From: Sepiola atlantica
Lineage: Eukaryota; Mollusca; Cephalopoda; Sepiida; Sepiolidae
Length of the DNA: 64,000 nucleotides
Direction: 5' to 3'
Assembly: GCA_963556195.1 (NCBI GenBank)
Contig: OY744537.1
Location: forward strand, 19,381,274-19,445,273
The notes beneath the pieces are model-generated. The model saw only the letters and a list, made by a program, of their open reading frames with translations, was not told the DNA's origin and made no database searches. Positions 19,590 through 30,938 of the stretch are shown piece by piece (the stretch's first letter is position 1; each line of letters starts with the position of its first letter). The position numbers and the translations under genes were made by a program.

Positions 19590-20450
19590 TTCAATAACTA
19601 CAAGAAACCTCTTCAACCACTGATTGAAATGGCAAATAACACCCTACCTGAGAGTCCAATGTTCAAACTCCTCGGCCTAACATTAACAGGTAACATGAAT
19701 TAGAACAAATACATTGAAGACATTGCCAAAGCTACTGCAAAAAAAGTGGGCTCCCTTTACCGTGGTAGTAAACTTCTCACACCTGACATTATCCTATATC
19801 TCTACAAAGTCACCATTCGCTCACGCATGGAGTATTGTTGCCACATCTGGGCTGGTGCACCATCCACGAGTCTCTCCCTCTTAGACAAGGTCCAAAAAGG
19901 AGTCACTAATCTAATAGGTCCCTCATTATCCACCAAGCTCCAATCTCTGTCCCATCACCGCAATGTAGCATCCTTGTGCTTGTTTTACAAGTACTTCAAT
20001 GGAATGTGCTCCGATGAACCTGCTGCTTTGGTGCTCCCTCGACGTAAATACATAAGACCAACCCGACAATCAGCTAAATCCCATCCATTCACTGTGGAGG
20101 TCTGTAGATGCCGGAGAACCTTCTACTCCAATAGCTTCTTTCCTTGTGCTGCTGGCCTCTGGAACTCCCTCCCTGCTCCCTGTTTCCCTGACTGTACCGT
20201 AATTTAAAACTAATGTAAACATACATCTCTCTGCACAGCTTCCAATTTAGGATCCCCCCCCCCCCCCAAAAAAAAAACTTTCACCCTATTCTCAGTAGCC
20301 CCTTGCGTCTACAGTGGCGGCCTGCCTTGTTTGGGGTGAACTATGATTAAAAAAACAAACAAAACAAAAAGACATTACATCCATCTCTTTAACCCTTATC
20401 CTCGAGTGGCTTTTCGCCTCGATAAGTGGTGACTCATTAGTAAAGGATAA
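19590..20450 (+). mobile_element. LINE (Jockey/CR1-like) 3' portion with terminal stem-loop
   Basis: Coding remnants read GLTLTGNMN, then KATAKKVGSLYRGSKLLTPD, then SRMEYCCHIWAGA, then LLDKVQKGVTNLIG and RRTFYSNSFFPCAAGLWNSL. This is the region downstream of the reverse-transcriptase catalytic core in CR1/Jockey-type LINEs. It is followed by a short 3' UTR and the conserved ending CTTATCCTCGAGTGGCTTTT...GTGACTCATTAGTA. It is 5'-truncated with an in-frame stop near the start, so it is a dead copy. It is the same family as 37400-39115. Confidence 0.85.
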
Positions 20451-21950
20451 ATAAGTAAAATTCTCTTGTTATATACTTTAAAAGTACAAACTGATTATCC
20501 ATTGAGCATGAAAGACTCACTCTCGTATAAACTGACATTATTTATTTAGAGAACATCATGACTAGTTGAGCCGCTACTCTTTTCGAGAAGTACTTGACAT
20601 ATTCTCCACCCGGTTTTTTTTTTTTTCTTATCTCGTTTTTATTTTAACATTTTTCTGTTATCTTTTCGCTTTGTCATTGTAAAAACACAAGACAAGTAGC
20701 TAATTGTTTTTTTATTTTTTGTTTTTGATTTTAAAGGGGGGGGGGCAACGGTCTCTTTTATTTGACTTCTTTCATGAGAGAGAAGACCCCTCGAATTGTT
20801 AAGTGTCTCCTTTTCAGGAAAAAAAAAACCCACACTTGCATCAAATTAAATACATATAAGTAATTTGTAAATAATGTAAAAGGTATGGTCACCTTCCAAT
20901 TTTCTTTGGTCATCTAAAAATAAGCAAAGACAAACAAAGCGTTTAGAAGTTTTCATTGTGTTATTTCCTAGAATAACATCGGATAAAAATAGGAAATTGA
21001 TGTTAACATATCTAATTGTAGCAAAAAGTTCCTCGTTCTCTTAGTTGGAAATACACTTGTTTTCTTATGGTTGAACTACTTTAGTTAATCTAAATTCTAC
21101 GATACAAGTTTTTCACTATTAATTAGCTGAAATTAAAAAGGTTCTATCTGTACTTTTTGTAGTTTTGAGATATTTTATTTTAAAGTTTTTATTTTACTTT
21201 TGTTAACGGGAGACATATTTATAGTGGGTGATGGCAACGTGAGTGGGGGCAACGTGAGTGGGGAGTTGGGTAGCAAGATGTTTGTCCACATTACCTTTAC
21301 ATTTCTGCATGTTGGTGTGGTCGGAGAAAACGGGGAGCAGGGAGGGAATTCCAAAAGCAAGCAGTCCAAGAAAAGAAGCTATTATAGTAGAAAGCTTTCT
21401 GGCATCTAGGGAGCTCTACAGTGAAGGGGTGAAATTTGGTTGCTAGTTGTGTGGGTCGGTGTATTTTAACAAAATATAACTTGTTTATAAATTGACAAAG
21501 ATGTTGCTTTACAAACTTTCATAGCTGTACCTACCCGATGGCATTTCTTTTGCTTTTCCTTTTCTTTTTTTAAAAATTATGTCAGTTTTTTTCCCCCTAA
21601 ATTTTATATTTCTGTTCCCCCCCCCCCCCCCCAAAAAAAAGAAAGTAAATCTGTAATAGACAAATACAGAGTCACCCCCCCCCCCCCCAACCAATATTAT
21701 TTTTCTCTTCCAAACAAAAGGGAGTAAGTCTGTAATGGATGAATATAGAGTTCCCTGCCTTAGAAAAAAAAAAAAAAAAATGGCTGCTATACGCGAAAAT
21801 AAATCTGACCAGATAAATTCTTTTCTGGAAGAAATTAACTCAAATAACAATTTTATTGTTTTTAATGACATAGACCAACCCTAAACAAAATAAAATGGCT
21901 ATTCAGAATAAAATATTGAAAATTTAGGTGATTATATCGATGACAAACAC
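20451..21950. other. No gene seen
   Basis: Contains C-runs at 21617-21632 and 21675-21688, poly-A/T runs, and a direct repeat of GGCAACGTGAGTGGGG near 21232-21261. I find no exon, repeat family or RNA gene that I can name. Confidence 0.4.
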
Positions 21951-22033
21951 CTAGAATCCGACTAATTTTATTTTATTATATAGATAGTAGATATAGGAAG
22001 ATAGAAGATATAAATAGAAAAGAAGAGAAAGAT

Positions 22034-22106
22034 GTCCCACTGAGGTGTTAAGGAGATGAGATGAACACTTTATTGCTCGAGGGCAAGGGTTCAAATCCAA
22101 GTTTAT
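22034..22106 (+). repeat. Possible tRNA-derived SINE head
   Basis: A B-box-like GGGTTCAAATCC lies at 22087-22098, about 45 bp after an A-box-like TGAGGTGTTAAGG. The acceptor stem is not convincing. Confidence 0.3.
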
Positions 22107-22260
22107 ACACTCCAAATTTCGAGATGGTGCATTTACTAAATCAAAACAAAAAAAGAAAACTTTTTTCATCAGTAATTTTCTCGGGATTAAACAAACATAT
22201 CTGCATGAAATGTAGGTGGTCATATAAAGCATCGTGCATAGAACATGAATGACATGGGTC

Positions 22261-22750
22261 ATAACCATGGCCATCCCTACTACAGGCCAGGCAATCGTGC
22301 AACTGGGGTCTTTTACTGGGGGCCATGTGAATTTTCTTAAATATTCGATATAGAAGTTGCAAACAAAGGTAAAATTCCTCTGTGAGATTAGTTTGATGTT
22401 TTTATGTGTTTTACATACCAAATAATAAGAACCACAATGAGCTAATTGATAAATTTTACAATTGACAAATTCCTATAAATGAAGAGACAGGTAATTTTGA
22501 ATAAACAAAGGCAAATGCATATTTCAATGAAGAATTTTTATTTCAATGTTGGATTTTTTTTTAGAGATTTTGTACTTATGTCAAAAGGTCATTACTTGTA
22601 TATTGTGGTTAAAAAGAAAAAAGGATCCGCACCAGTTGATGATATAGTTTGCAACTTCTATATCGAATATTTAAGAAAATTCACATGGCCCCCAGTAAAA
22701 GACCCCAGTTGCACGATTGCCTGGCCTGTAGTAGGGATGGCCATGGTCAT
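22261..22750. repeat. Two perfect 104-bp inverted arms, 282 bp apart
   Basis: 22261-22364 and 22647-22750 are reverse complements over essentially their full length apart from a couple of bases at the outer edge (inner ends GAAGTTGCAAAC / GTTTGCAACTTC). The frame crossing each arm (FYIEYLRKFTWPPVKDPSC...) is identical for that reason. I do not take it as coding. Confidence 0.85.
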
Positions 22751-23180
22751 AACTCAAAATAACTGAAAATTGTATTATTCTCAGATAACATGCCGTTGGC
22801 TGAAAATTGCAATTGAAAATGAAGTCCTATACCAAGATCAAACAAAACTTTTCTCCGGTAAAATTCTATGATGGACCCAATTGATCTATTAATTTTGTAC
22901 TAGGTTTTTTTTTGGTGGGTGGGTGGGGGGGGGGGGGCGTTCTAATCATATGGAGTCCGCATTTGTGCTAGATGTCCATAAACAGCACAAACGTTAATTT
23001 TTTTTTAGTTATAAATTTAAAATTATAGAAATTAAAAAAAAAAAATACAAATAACAAATGGTAATATGAGGTTCAGGGCTGGGAGCAAGAGTATGCAGGG
23101 GGTCCTCATTCGTTCCTGTGCAATTTTACCTTTAATTAGAGGTTTGTGTACTTTTTCGAATCGTATTAGAGAATAAGTGA

Positions 23181-23256
23181 ATGCAGCAGATTTGAACTTT
23201 GCTTTCTGATTTCAGTCTTTATTGATAACCATTACGCCACTCACATTTCCGGCTAT
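23181..23256 (-). repeat. Possible tRNA-derived SINE head
   Basis: Minus strand reads GAGTGGCGTAATGGTTATC (A box) and AAGTTCAAATCTG (B box), with about 45 bp between them. Flanking sequence belongs to the dispersed repeat also seen at 4738-5300. Confidence 0.4.
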
Positions 23257-23559
23257 TATACTGATCAAGCAAATATCTTTAATAAGTCTAATGAAAATTC
23301 TTAAGCAGACTTTCAACTCCCATTTAGTAAACCATTTGATACCTGTGGGTCCCACAAATTGTATTATAAAAAAACAAAGCTTTTTCCATTAACCTGTTCT
23401 TTTTCTAAACTCCTAGTATCATTCTACTCTCATTCTGACATAACTCTAACCCCCTTAATCTAACTCAATGTAAAACCTTCCACCCTACGAATAACATTCT
23501 CTCACCAGTTTAGCTGAATTGTCTTCTTCGGTAGATGTCCATCCTTTCATTATTCAGTG

Positions 23560-23561
23560 GC

Positions 23562-23592
<31 letters not shown>

Positions 23593-23760
23593 GCATTTTT
23601 ACTTTAATGGAGTTTTTTTTTTTTTTTTTTTTTTTAAGCATTTTTACTTTAATGGAGATTTTTTTTAATTTTTTTTTTTAAGCATTTTTACTTTAATGGA
23701 GATTTTTTTTTTTTTTTTTTTTTTTAAGCATTTTTACTTTAATGGAGATTTTTAATTATT
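23560..23760. repeat. Poly-T-linked minisatellite, 4 units
   Basis: AAGCATTTTTACTTTAATGG recurs four times, separated by T-runs of 15-30 bases, with a period of about 55 bp. Confidence 0.9.
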
Positions 23761-23999
23761 TTTTTCTTAATAAATAAATAGATTTTTACCCCTTCCCTTT
23801 ATGTCCTTTTAATTATACATTGATCATTTTTATAACTAACTTTAAATCAGTTAATCTAACCAACAACTTTACATTGGGTCGCATCATTGAGGCTAACAGT
23901 TTGTTGCTAGAAGCAAAAGCACAGGTTTATTGATTAAAAAATCTTACATCTCTTTAATTTAATTTTGTGTATTTGCTGCCATTTTTTGCAATGTTTCGG

Positions 24000-24115
24000 C
24001 TATTTTATTCTCCGGCCTTCTTCAGATGTTTTTTGTTATAGTGAAAAGCCGATGTAACCTCCGGCATTCTTCAGGTGCAGCTTTTTGAATTTGGGAATCT
24101 TTATGTCAAACTTTA
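24000..24115 (-). repeat. CTGAAGA repeat family, partial copy
   Basis: Two overlapping versions of the module are present: CTCCGGCCTTCTTCAGATG and AACCTCCGGCATTCTTCAGG. On the minus strand each reads as a CTGAAGA box. The piece runs straight into the LINE tail at 24116. Confidence 0.5.
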
Positions 24116-24420
24116 AATTCTGATGACCTCAGATTAAATCTGGACAGTATAGGGAGATGTGTGCAGAAGAGTAGACTCTGATGGTATGGCCACGTTGAAA
24201 GAATCGATGAAAGTTCTTGGGTTAGTAGATGTAGGACGGTTGAGGTAGCAGGTTAAATTTACAGAGGAAGGGCAAGGAAAGCATGGGCGAAGGTGATAAA
24301 AATGGGAAAGAGGGATAAATAAAGACGTGGACAGAGATAGGTTAGTTTAGAAGTCAATTTTTTAAAGCCATCCAACACATGTCAGCATGTAAGATGGACG
24401 TTAAACGATGATGATGATGT
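24116..24420 (+). mobile_element. LINE 3' end with (GAT)n tail
   Basis: Reads as TSDDLRLNLDSIGRCVQK, then WYGHVERIDESSWVSRCRTV, then EVAG, with frame shifts. The non-coding tail has AAAGCCATCCAACACATGTC, GTTAAACG and ATGATGATGATG. The same order of coding piece and tail occurs at 63690-63935, with a tail-only copy at 45985-46145. Confidence 0.8.
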
Positions 24421-24639
24421 ATTACTTGTATCTCTGAAGATAAGTCGGCAAAGATGATTTATGACTTTATTTTATCTATAAGTTAAAAATTGATAATTAT
24501 AGAAATTAAAAACTGAGAATAAAAATAACAGAAATATGTTGCTATTCTCATTCATTTCCAGACGGGGGGCTATTTGCTAATAATTGATATTTTACTTACC
24601 TTAAGTTAATCTTCATTTATGGCTGATGAAACAAGAATA

Positions 24640-24815
24640 ATCTACCTCAGTGGATTAAATAAAGGGTTTCAGTTTGAAATTCTGTATAGGTTCCTGAGTT
24701 TCACATAAAGATTCTCAAGTTTGAAAAGATGCACCTGAAGAAGGTCGAAGGTTACATCAGCCGAAACTTTGTGAAAATAACAACCAGTAGTCTGAATAAT
24801 CCAAGGAATCCAAAC
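24640..24815 (+). repeat. CTGAAGA...GCCGAAAC repeat family, plus orientation
   Basis: GCACCTGAAGAAGGTCGAAG, GTTACATCAGCCGAAAC and AGTCTGAATAATCCAAGGAA match the family opposite in orientation to the other copies. Confidence 0.55.
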
Positions 24816-24860
24816 TAAAGTTATGGACTTAGAAAAGTTTTAATTTTGTAGGGTAAAGGC

Positions 24861-25274
24861 TAGTGATGGGACGATTTCAATATTTTTCTCTGATTCCAAT
24901 ACAATGACCGATTCCTATTTCGATTCTTCTTAAAATCTCTAAATATTTAGCTGTAGAGTTGTTGTTTTGTTTTTTGTTTTTAATTTTTGGATTACCGTAA
25001 AATCCCATGTGCATATATTTTTGCAAATGTAAAAATACGCTTGTGGTGCAGTGATCTATCGATTTTAGTTGTACTGGTAGTTTAAAATCAATAAATATTT
25101 ATCATTGATAGCAGCAATGAAAAATTAAGTTTTAAAACAAAAACAAACAAAAAAAAACAATAAAAAGAATCGTTTTTGGCATCAGAAAATAGGCACAAAT
25201 TTTTCCGATTCCGATACTCAAAAAAGTTTTGATTTTTTTCCGATTCCCGATTCCGAGTAATCGTCCCGACACTA
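24861..25274. mobile_element. Short non-autonomous hAT-like element with 8-bp TSD
   Basis: Ends TAGTGATGGGACGATT and AATCGTCCCGACACTA form imperfect terminal inverted repeats, extended inward by GATTCC-rich arms. Flanks are GTAAAGGC (24853-24860) and GTAAAGAC (25275-25282), matching at 7 of 8 positions. No transposase frame. Confidence 0.75.
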
Positions 25275-25559
25275 GTAAAGACATCATTAGGTGGTCTTAA
25301 CATAATCAAAATTTGTTCAAATTTTGAAAATCTATTTAATTTTGTATAATTTAGCTATGGTTTAAATCTCATTAAAAATCAGAAGTTAAAACTATTTCAT
25401 TCTCCCTGAGTGGACCTCTTTAAAGAATAGGGATAGACATGCCCTACATCACTTAGACAATCTGCATAGCTAAAGGATCATTCCTACTAAATTTGAAGTT
25501 CATAGTTCTAATAGCCTAAAAGTAGTTAGCGGACAGACATCATTTTTGTCTCGTATATA

Positions 25560-25800
25560 AAGTCTGATTTTGGGACCCAAATAGCAGTTAAGCTGACAAA
25601 TCAAACTTTGTTTCTGACTCACCAATTTTCATTTGTTATTGTTGTACCATGTTATTGGCAATATAATAATTTACTTTGCTACAATTTATTTAAAAAAATG
25701 AGTCTGGCCCAAGACGACTGCTAATATAAAATATTTTTAAATAATCACCTAAAAATAAAAATAAATCAGCAAGGGAGATAACTCATATTTTAGATTGAAG
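25560..25800 (+). repeat. Dispersed repeat (AAACTTTG...CCAATTTTCATTTG family)
   Basis: GACAAATCAAACTTTG, CCAATTTTCATTTGTTATTG, ATAATTTACTTTGCTACAAT and a run ending GGGAGATAACTCATATTTTA recur at 43335-43525 (same orientation) and 41050-41240 (opposite). A short piece is also at 30070-30130. Confidence 0.65.
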
Positions 25801-25900
25801 AATATAATAGAAATTGTCTACCTAATGTGCAAACAAATAAAAATTAAATACCAAAATGACTTCAGTGCATCCAGGTCAATGCTGGGAAGGTACAGCCATT

Positions 25901-25911
25901 GTGTGTGTGTA

Positions 25912-25963
<52 letters not shown>
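25901..25963. repeat. (TG)n(TA)n microsatellite
   Basis: A TG run passes directly into a TA run. Frames with repeated YI residues across it are artefacts. Confidence 0.95.
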
Positions 25964-25965
<2 letters not shown>

Positions 25966-26084
25966 GCAAACATTGTTAAAAATAACAGAATTCGTCTGTT
26001 TAATTATACCTTTTTTTATTTTTTCAATTTTTCTATTGGTCTTTTTTTGTATTAAAATCAAAAAAAATTAATAAATGTCCCATA

Positions 26085-26620
26085 AGTATCACAAACGTTT
26101 TCGATTCTTTGTCGAATCATCCTCAGGTGTCAAAAGCAAATGAACAAAATGCTGGAGAAAGAAGAGAATTTTAAAAAAGACAACAGAGAAATGCGCAGAG
26201 AACGTTTTCGCATTGTTCCACGAAAGATGTTGACAATTTAAATTCAGCGACGGCAGAGTGACATCACAGAATAAAAATGCATGACGTTAAGAATTTTAAA
26301 ATGTTGCCACTGGTTTCATATGTGATATTAATTGTAGGTTGTTGTGTTTTTATGTAGATAACTTCCAGTATTTTTAATTTTTTAAAATTGGTTTCGAAAT
26401 GTATTATTTTAGTGTTATTAACTAGAATTTGTCTTAAATCAGATGGAGGGCAGTTATGTTTTTGTAGATGTTTTTAAATTGAGCTAGAGTTTACAAGATG
26501 CATGATAGGCAACGCAATAGGGTAGTGGTTGTAAAACCAATGTAGTTATTTGCGTTATTATTATTATGGGAGTTACATTCTCCCAAAGAGCATTTAAACT
26601 TATAAACAACATTGGTTCTT
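26085..26620 (-). mobile_element. Penelope-like element 3' part with GIY-YIG endonuclease remnant
   Basis: On the minus strand a GIY-YIG-type segment reads NVVYKFKCSLGECN, then NNYIGFTTTTLLRCLSC. After a break come LKILEVIYIKTQQPTINI and SGN. These match the C-terminal endonuclease of Penelope-like elements (YKF.C...C...YIG.TTT.L..RL, then LKILEAL.I...P.IN). Downstream is a CCTGAGGATGATTCGACAAA / GAATCGAAAACG module, the terminal-repeat signature of such elements. Stops and frame shifts make it inactive. The upstream end runs into (TA)n at 26624. Confidence 0.7.
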
Positions 26621-26623
26621 TTT

Positions 26624-26668
26624 TTATATATATATATATATATATATAAAGAGAGAGAGAGAGAGAGT
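26624..26668. repeat. (TA)n(GA)n microsatellite
   Basis: TA dinucleotides followed by an AGAGAG run, at the border of the Penelope-like remnant. Confidence 0.95.
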
Positions 26669-26802
26669 AGAGGGTAATGCAGCATCAGTGCAGTTCCAAC
26701 GATAGAAAAATGTATATTTTAAGAAGTGAGGCTACCAACATTTGTAAAAAAAACTTTTTTCAACCATTGTTTGTTATTTTATTATTTTATGTATATTTTG
26801 AG

Positions 26803-26803
<1 letters not shown>

Positions 26804-26850
<47 letters not shown>
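26804..26850. repeat. (TA)n microsatellite
   Basis: About 45 bp of TA dinucleotides. Confidence 0.95.
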
Positions 26851-26853
<3 letters not shown>

Positions 26854-27904
26854 GAGAGACATTATTCAATGTTTACAAAAGTTATGGTCAGTAGTTTTAT
26901 ATTCTTATCGTGATAATCCTTATATAGATTTATTTTTTTAGTTTTTTTTATAAATTGAAGGAGGGGAGGGGGCAATGTGCAAGACAAATGTTTCCCAGGC
27001 AATCTGGTTTTCCTGATTGTTCGTTTAACAATTTCAAGTGATTTGTTTACATTATCCCGAATTGCAAAGAAAGGAGAGAACAGATAAAAGAAAAGGCAAG
27101 TCTATCATTTCCACCAAGCGGCACAACTGGTGGACTGTCACTGTATTATCTGTTGACACTGGGAAATTGATTTCTGTCATACAGCTCTACCAGTTGTTGA
27201 ACCCAACAGACAAGTGACTTTGGTGATGGCTGCCTAGCAGTCTTGCCTGTAATTGCACCCTGCAAGGATGGAGGACGGTGTGTATGAATGTGTGTGTTTG
27301 GGTTAGAGATAGATTTGACACTGTCATCTGACAACCATGTTTTAGAAGACTAGAATAATACAGCTGAATGTGTTTGCTGTCTGCTCTCAATAGCTTCTGT
27401 CTCCTGGAGGTTATTAACTTTTTTTTTCCAAACAACATTATCAACCATTTTTGTTTTATATTTATGCTTTTTTTTTCTTTTTCTTTTTTTCTTTCTTATT
27501 GTGCAGTTTCTTTAACAAATGAGGATATTGTACTTTCAAAAAAAAAAAAACACTGGGAAGAGTTTTAAAAAAATGAAAGAACAATTGTATGTCTTTTAAG
27601 CATCTTAGTCTTTAAAATATTGAGAGGATTTTTCTTCAACTTGGAAATTAGAAAAACATGGATTTACCTTCCGATAGATATTTTTTCAGTAAATATTTAA
27701 AACTACCTGTATTTACTTTGCATTGCCCAGGTGGAATCATATTGTCAGATGGAGAGCTTCGATAAAAAAAATAATTGAAAATATTGTCATTGTTACAATT
27801 TTTTTTTTAATAGAATTTTTTTTAAAAAATTGTCTTAGTTTTCCCTTATTTTATTTTGATTTTCAATAAATATTTTCTTAATATTAAATAAAAACATAAT
27901 TCGA
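26851..27904. other. No gene seen
   Basis: Mixed sequence with T-runs. 27080-27330 is less AT-rich and frames of 60-85 codons cross it on the minus strand, but I see no splice-site support or recognisable protein. Confidence 0.35.
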
Positions 27905-28206
27905 TATTTATTTATCAAAGTTAGCATCATTTATGTCTGTACGATCACGTTTAAATTCAGCGTACCACATCTGAACCGTTGTTTCTGACAAAGTAGAGTT
28001 TGAATAACATTTATCAAGCCATTGCTTGAACAGTATTTGTGCCATCAGAAAGCAATGTTTTATGAACACATGAAATTCAGATTTTTCCATTGTTTTGAAA
28101 ATTTGTAACAAATGTTGACACATAGCATTTAAAGGTTAGTAATTTATAAAAATCATATGGATTTTTTTTATTATTATATGTCAGGCCTGGGACCTATTGA
28201 GTGATG
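27905..28206 (-). mobile_element. mariner transposase N-terminal fragment with terminal repeat
   Basis: Minus strand encodes KSEFHVFIKHCFLMAQ, KQWLDKCYSNSTLSETTVQM and WYAEFKRDRTDINDA. This is the first helix-turn-helix of a mariner transposase (family form: FR..IKH.FL.GK...E....LD..Y....P...TV..W.AEFKRGRT...D). About 60 bp upstream lies a terminal-repeat-like CCTGGGACCTATTGAGTGAT (plus-strand reading, 28186-28205). The mariner at 48478-49395 ends in the related CCCGGGCATTATTGAGTGAT. Everything after the first helix-turn-helix is missing. Confidence 0.8.
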
Positions 28207-28601
28207 TTTTAAATAATTTTTGTAAACATTGCAATCAGTGTCAACCTGCTTGGTATTCTTTGACAATTTTCTTTTTGTATTTATTTAAATTTACATATCC
28301 GATAAAACTTGCATTCAGTTAGTGTTTTTAATGTTAAATTTCTTGTTTTTACTAAAACATGGTTTCAGTAAAAAAAATTTAAAAATTGTGATTAATAACA
28401 AAGACCATTTTAACTGAAAATAATTTGAGAAGTAAAAGGCATTGACAAAGTCCATTTTAACCCAAAAAGAATTTGAAAAAAAATGGAGAGAAAAAAGTGA
28501 CATGAACATAAAAAGACTCCCAGGCAATGCCGAGTAGCTACAACTTGTTATCAATAAAAGGAGGGGGGGGTGATCTAAAAGTAAGAGGTTAAATGAAGCG
28601 T

Positions 28602-28602
28602 G

Positions 28603-28653
<51 letters not shown>
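28602..28653. repeat. (ATCT)n microsatellite
   Basis: Thirteen or so ATCT units, interrupted on the right by the LTR insertion at 28654. Confidence 0.95.
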
Positions 28654-28654
<1 letters not shown>

Positions 28655-28899
28655 GTTGTGGGGTACAAATCACCCCTATTGAAGAACTAATGGAAGCAAC
28701 CATCTATAATAAATACCATGGTTGCAAAGACTCAAACAGAGGACATTCCTATTCATGTTTTACCGCATGGTAGGAATCCGGTCATCTCCTACCACATTTA
28801 GTGGCGTTACTGTATTGCTATGAATAAATACATTGTATATTTTAACCTGTCACAATTTGTGGTTGTTATCTTTGTGACCCCTAGCACGGGTCTACAACA
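28654..28899 (+). mobile_element. Solo LTR, 246 bp, with 5-bp TSD
   Basis: Begins TGTTGTGGGG and ends GGTCTACAACA, with TGTTGT/ACAACA as terminal inverted repeat. An AATAAA lies at about 28823. CTATC occurs immediately before (28649-28653) and after (28900-28904). The left copy is also part of the microsatellite, but the right copy is not embedded in it, which supports a true duplication. No internal retroelement sequence is adjacent. Confidence 0.75.
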
Positions 28900-28904
28900 C
28901 TATC

Positions 28905-30930
28905 TCAGCAGTATAAGTATTTTAATATCATTATTTTGAAATGAACACCCGGAAGAAGGAAAGATGTAAAGAATCAGAGAAATATAAAGATTTAAATTTA
29001 TGTATAGCTATATCTATCTCAAAAAGAAACCTATAAAAGAGAGAGAGATTGTATGTAAAGATTTTGAAAAGATTTTGATTTGAACAGCCTCGTTTTAGTT
29101 TTCATTCTTCTCGCTTAGTTTTCATTCTTCTCGCTTAGTTTAGCCTTTATTTGTGTGCCTCCAAACAGTTGTTTCACTATCAGATAAGAAATTGTTTAGT
29201 GCCCATCTTAATTTGTAAAGATTATGAAATTGAATTTTTAGTTGCAGAAGTATTAAATACTTTCTGAATATGTTTTTTTTTTAAAGTTAAATCTAATAAA
29301 TATGGTATACTTGCTCATTAATGTTTAAAGTAATACCAAAGTGTGATAAAAGTATAACAGATTCTGTAATGGTAATATAGTTACAATCTATATATTTGAA
29401 AGTGTGGAATATGAAAATTTCGGATCAACAGTATAAAGGTTGAATTTCGCTCGGTCACAAAGGTGATACCATATTGTAATTTTTGTGATGCTATTTCATA
29501 GACTGTATAGTGCGATCAAAACAACAGTGCAAAGCTTTGAAATGTGAGCGAGAATAAATTAAGACAAGGAAATGTAAAAAAAAAAGAAAGTATTTCAATG
29601 TATAAACATAATAACATGATTAATCGCTGCTGGAAATAGTAAGAAACATGTGAATCCACAGACATTATTTAAGTATGTTTGTTTTTACTGTTTTTCTAGC
29701 AGAGAATACTAAGAAAATTGTAAATAAGTAAGCTTATATATAATAAGTGTTAAAATGTTATTTTGAAAACATACTTATAATGTAAATAAAGTAAAAGAAA
29801 TGAATAAATACATACCCATCGATTCTAGACACCATCTTGAATCTGTCAATTGTAAGAAATAAAACGATTTCATTTGATAATCATTTGTTTGTTATCCAAT
29901 GAAAATTACCAGTGAATCTCTGTAAGTTTCTATTACTAAAAGAATCATTGAGTCGGTTAGAATATGTAATCAATGAAATTGATTAGAATTTTTTATCTAA
30001 AGGACACAAAATGAAAGTTTCTGTATTTCACTGTCTAGGCAAAATCAAATATCAATTTGTCAAATACAATGCTATTTAGGTCTAACTTTGAGAATCTGAC
30101 TAACTTTTTTTATATATTAGAAAGAAGATAATGGAGATAATTAAATCTATGATGATCTGGTGTATTCTGGTCATGCAATATCCTCTGCTTAGAAATATGT
30201 TTTTCTTGAATTTGGTAATTATTTTCGATTGAATTCTCAACTTAATGAAAACTGTTTAGTCAAACATGTTTGTATAAATAAAAATAAATATACTGCTCAA
30301 CTGAGCACTATTATATCACTCCTTAGAAAATCAAATTTCACTTTTGTTGTGGACCTGGGTAAGGCTGAATGAATGACACAGGAACACATGGTTTAAATGA
30401 ACAAAGGTATATATTATATAATAGAAAGAAAGATATTACAAGGAGATGTGCTCTCAACCGCCATTGCCGGTTTGCCTGGGAAGAAGAGGACAAGTGTCAC
30501 GTGCTTCCCGTATTTATAAGGTGGACGAGTCCATTAGTTCTCTGTAGGTAGGTACAGCACCATAACAACTTTAAAAAGAAACATTGTAAAACAGCAAAAA
30601 AATCACAAAAAACAAACAACTCACTTTGATTGCATATTCTCTGGATTAAAAACATAGATATTATTAGCCATAGAGGCAGCCATCTTTCTTTCTGAGGAGT
30701 CCATAGATTCGGAATTGATAGACTAATTTTGTTTGGTCAGCTATAGATGTAACGTTTTCAATTGGAAAAAAAGAGCAATATAATGAATAAAATCTTGGTC
30801 ATTGGAATATTGTCTATTTATTTATGCTCTATTGTTATATATTAGCAATCATTGAGCTTTTACATTGAAAAGTATGTCTTTAAAAAAAACGGAAAGTATA
30901 TGAACAAACATATTTTTCACACATCTATAT
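28905..30930. other. No gene seen
   Basis: AT-rich. A 21-bp direct duplication (TTTTCATTCTTCTCGCTTAG) lies at 29098-29140, and a short piece of the 25560-25800 repeat family near 30070-30130. 30440-30550 is locally GC-richer with GTCACGTGCTTCCCG and TATTTATAAGG, which could be a promoter or LTR scrap, but nothing confirms it. Confidence 0.35.
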
Positions 30931-30938
30931 ATACTTTG

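Noticed and set aside
21951..22766. Frames sharing the peptide FYIEYLRKFTWPPVKDPSC
   Set aside because: They repeat only because the DNA arms are inverted copies; no homology or splice support.
25795..26913. Frames with long YIYIYI runs
   Set aside because: Products of (TA)n and (TG)n microsatellites.
27146..27444. Minus-strand frames of 62 and 85 codons
   Set aside because: No recognisable protein, no splice context, and they overlap in different frames.
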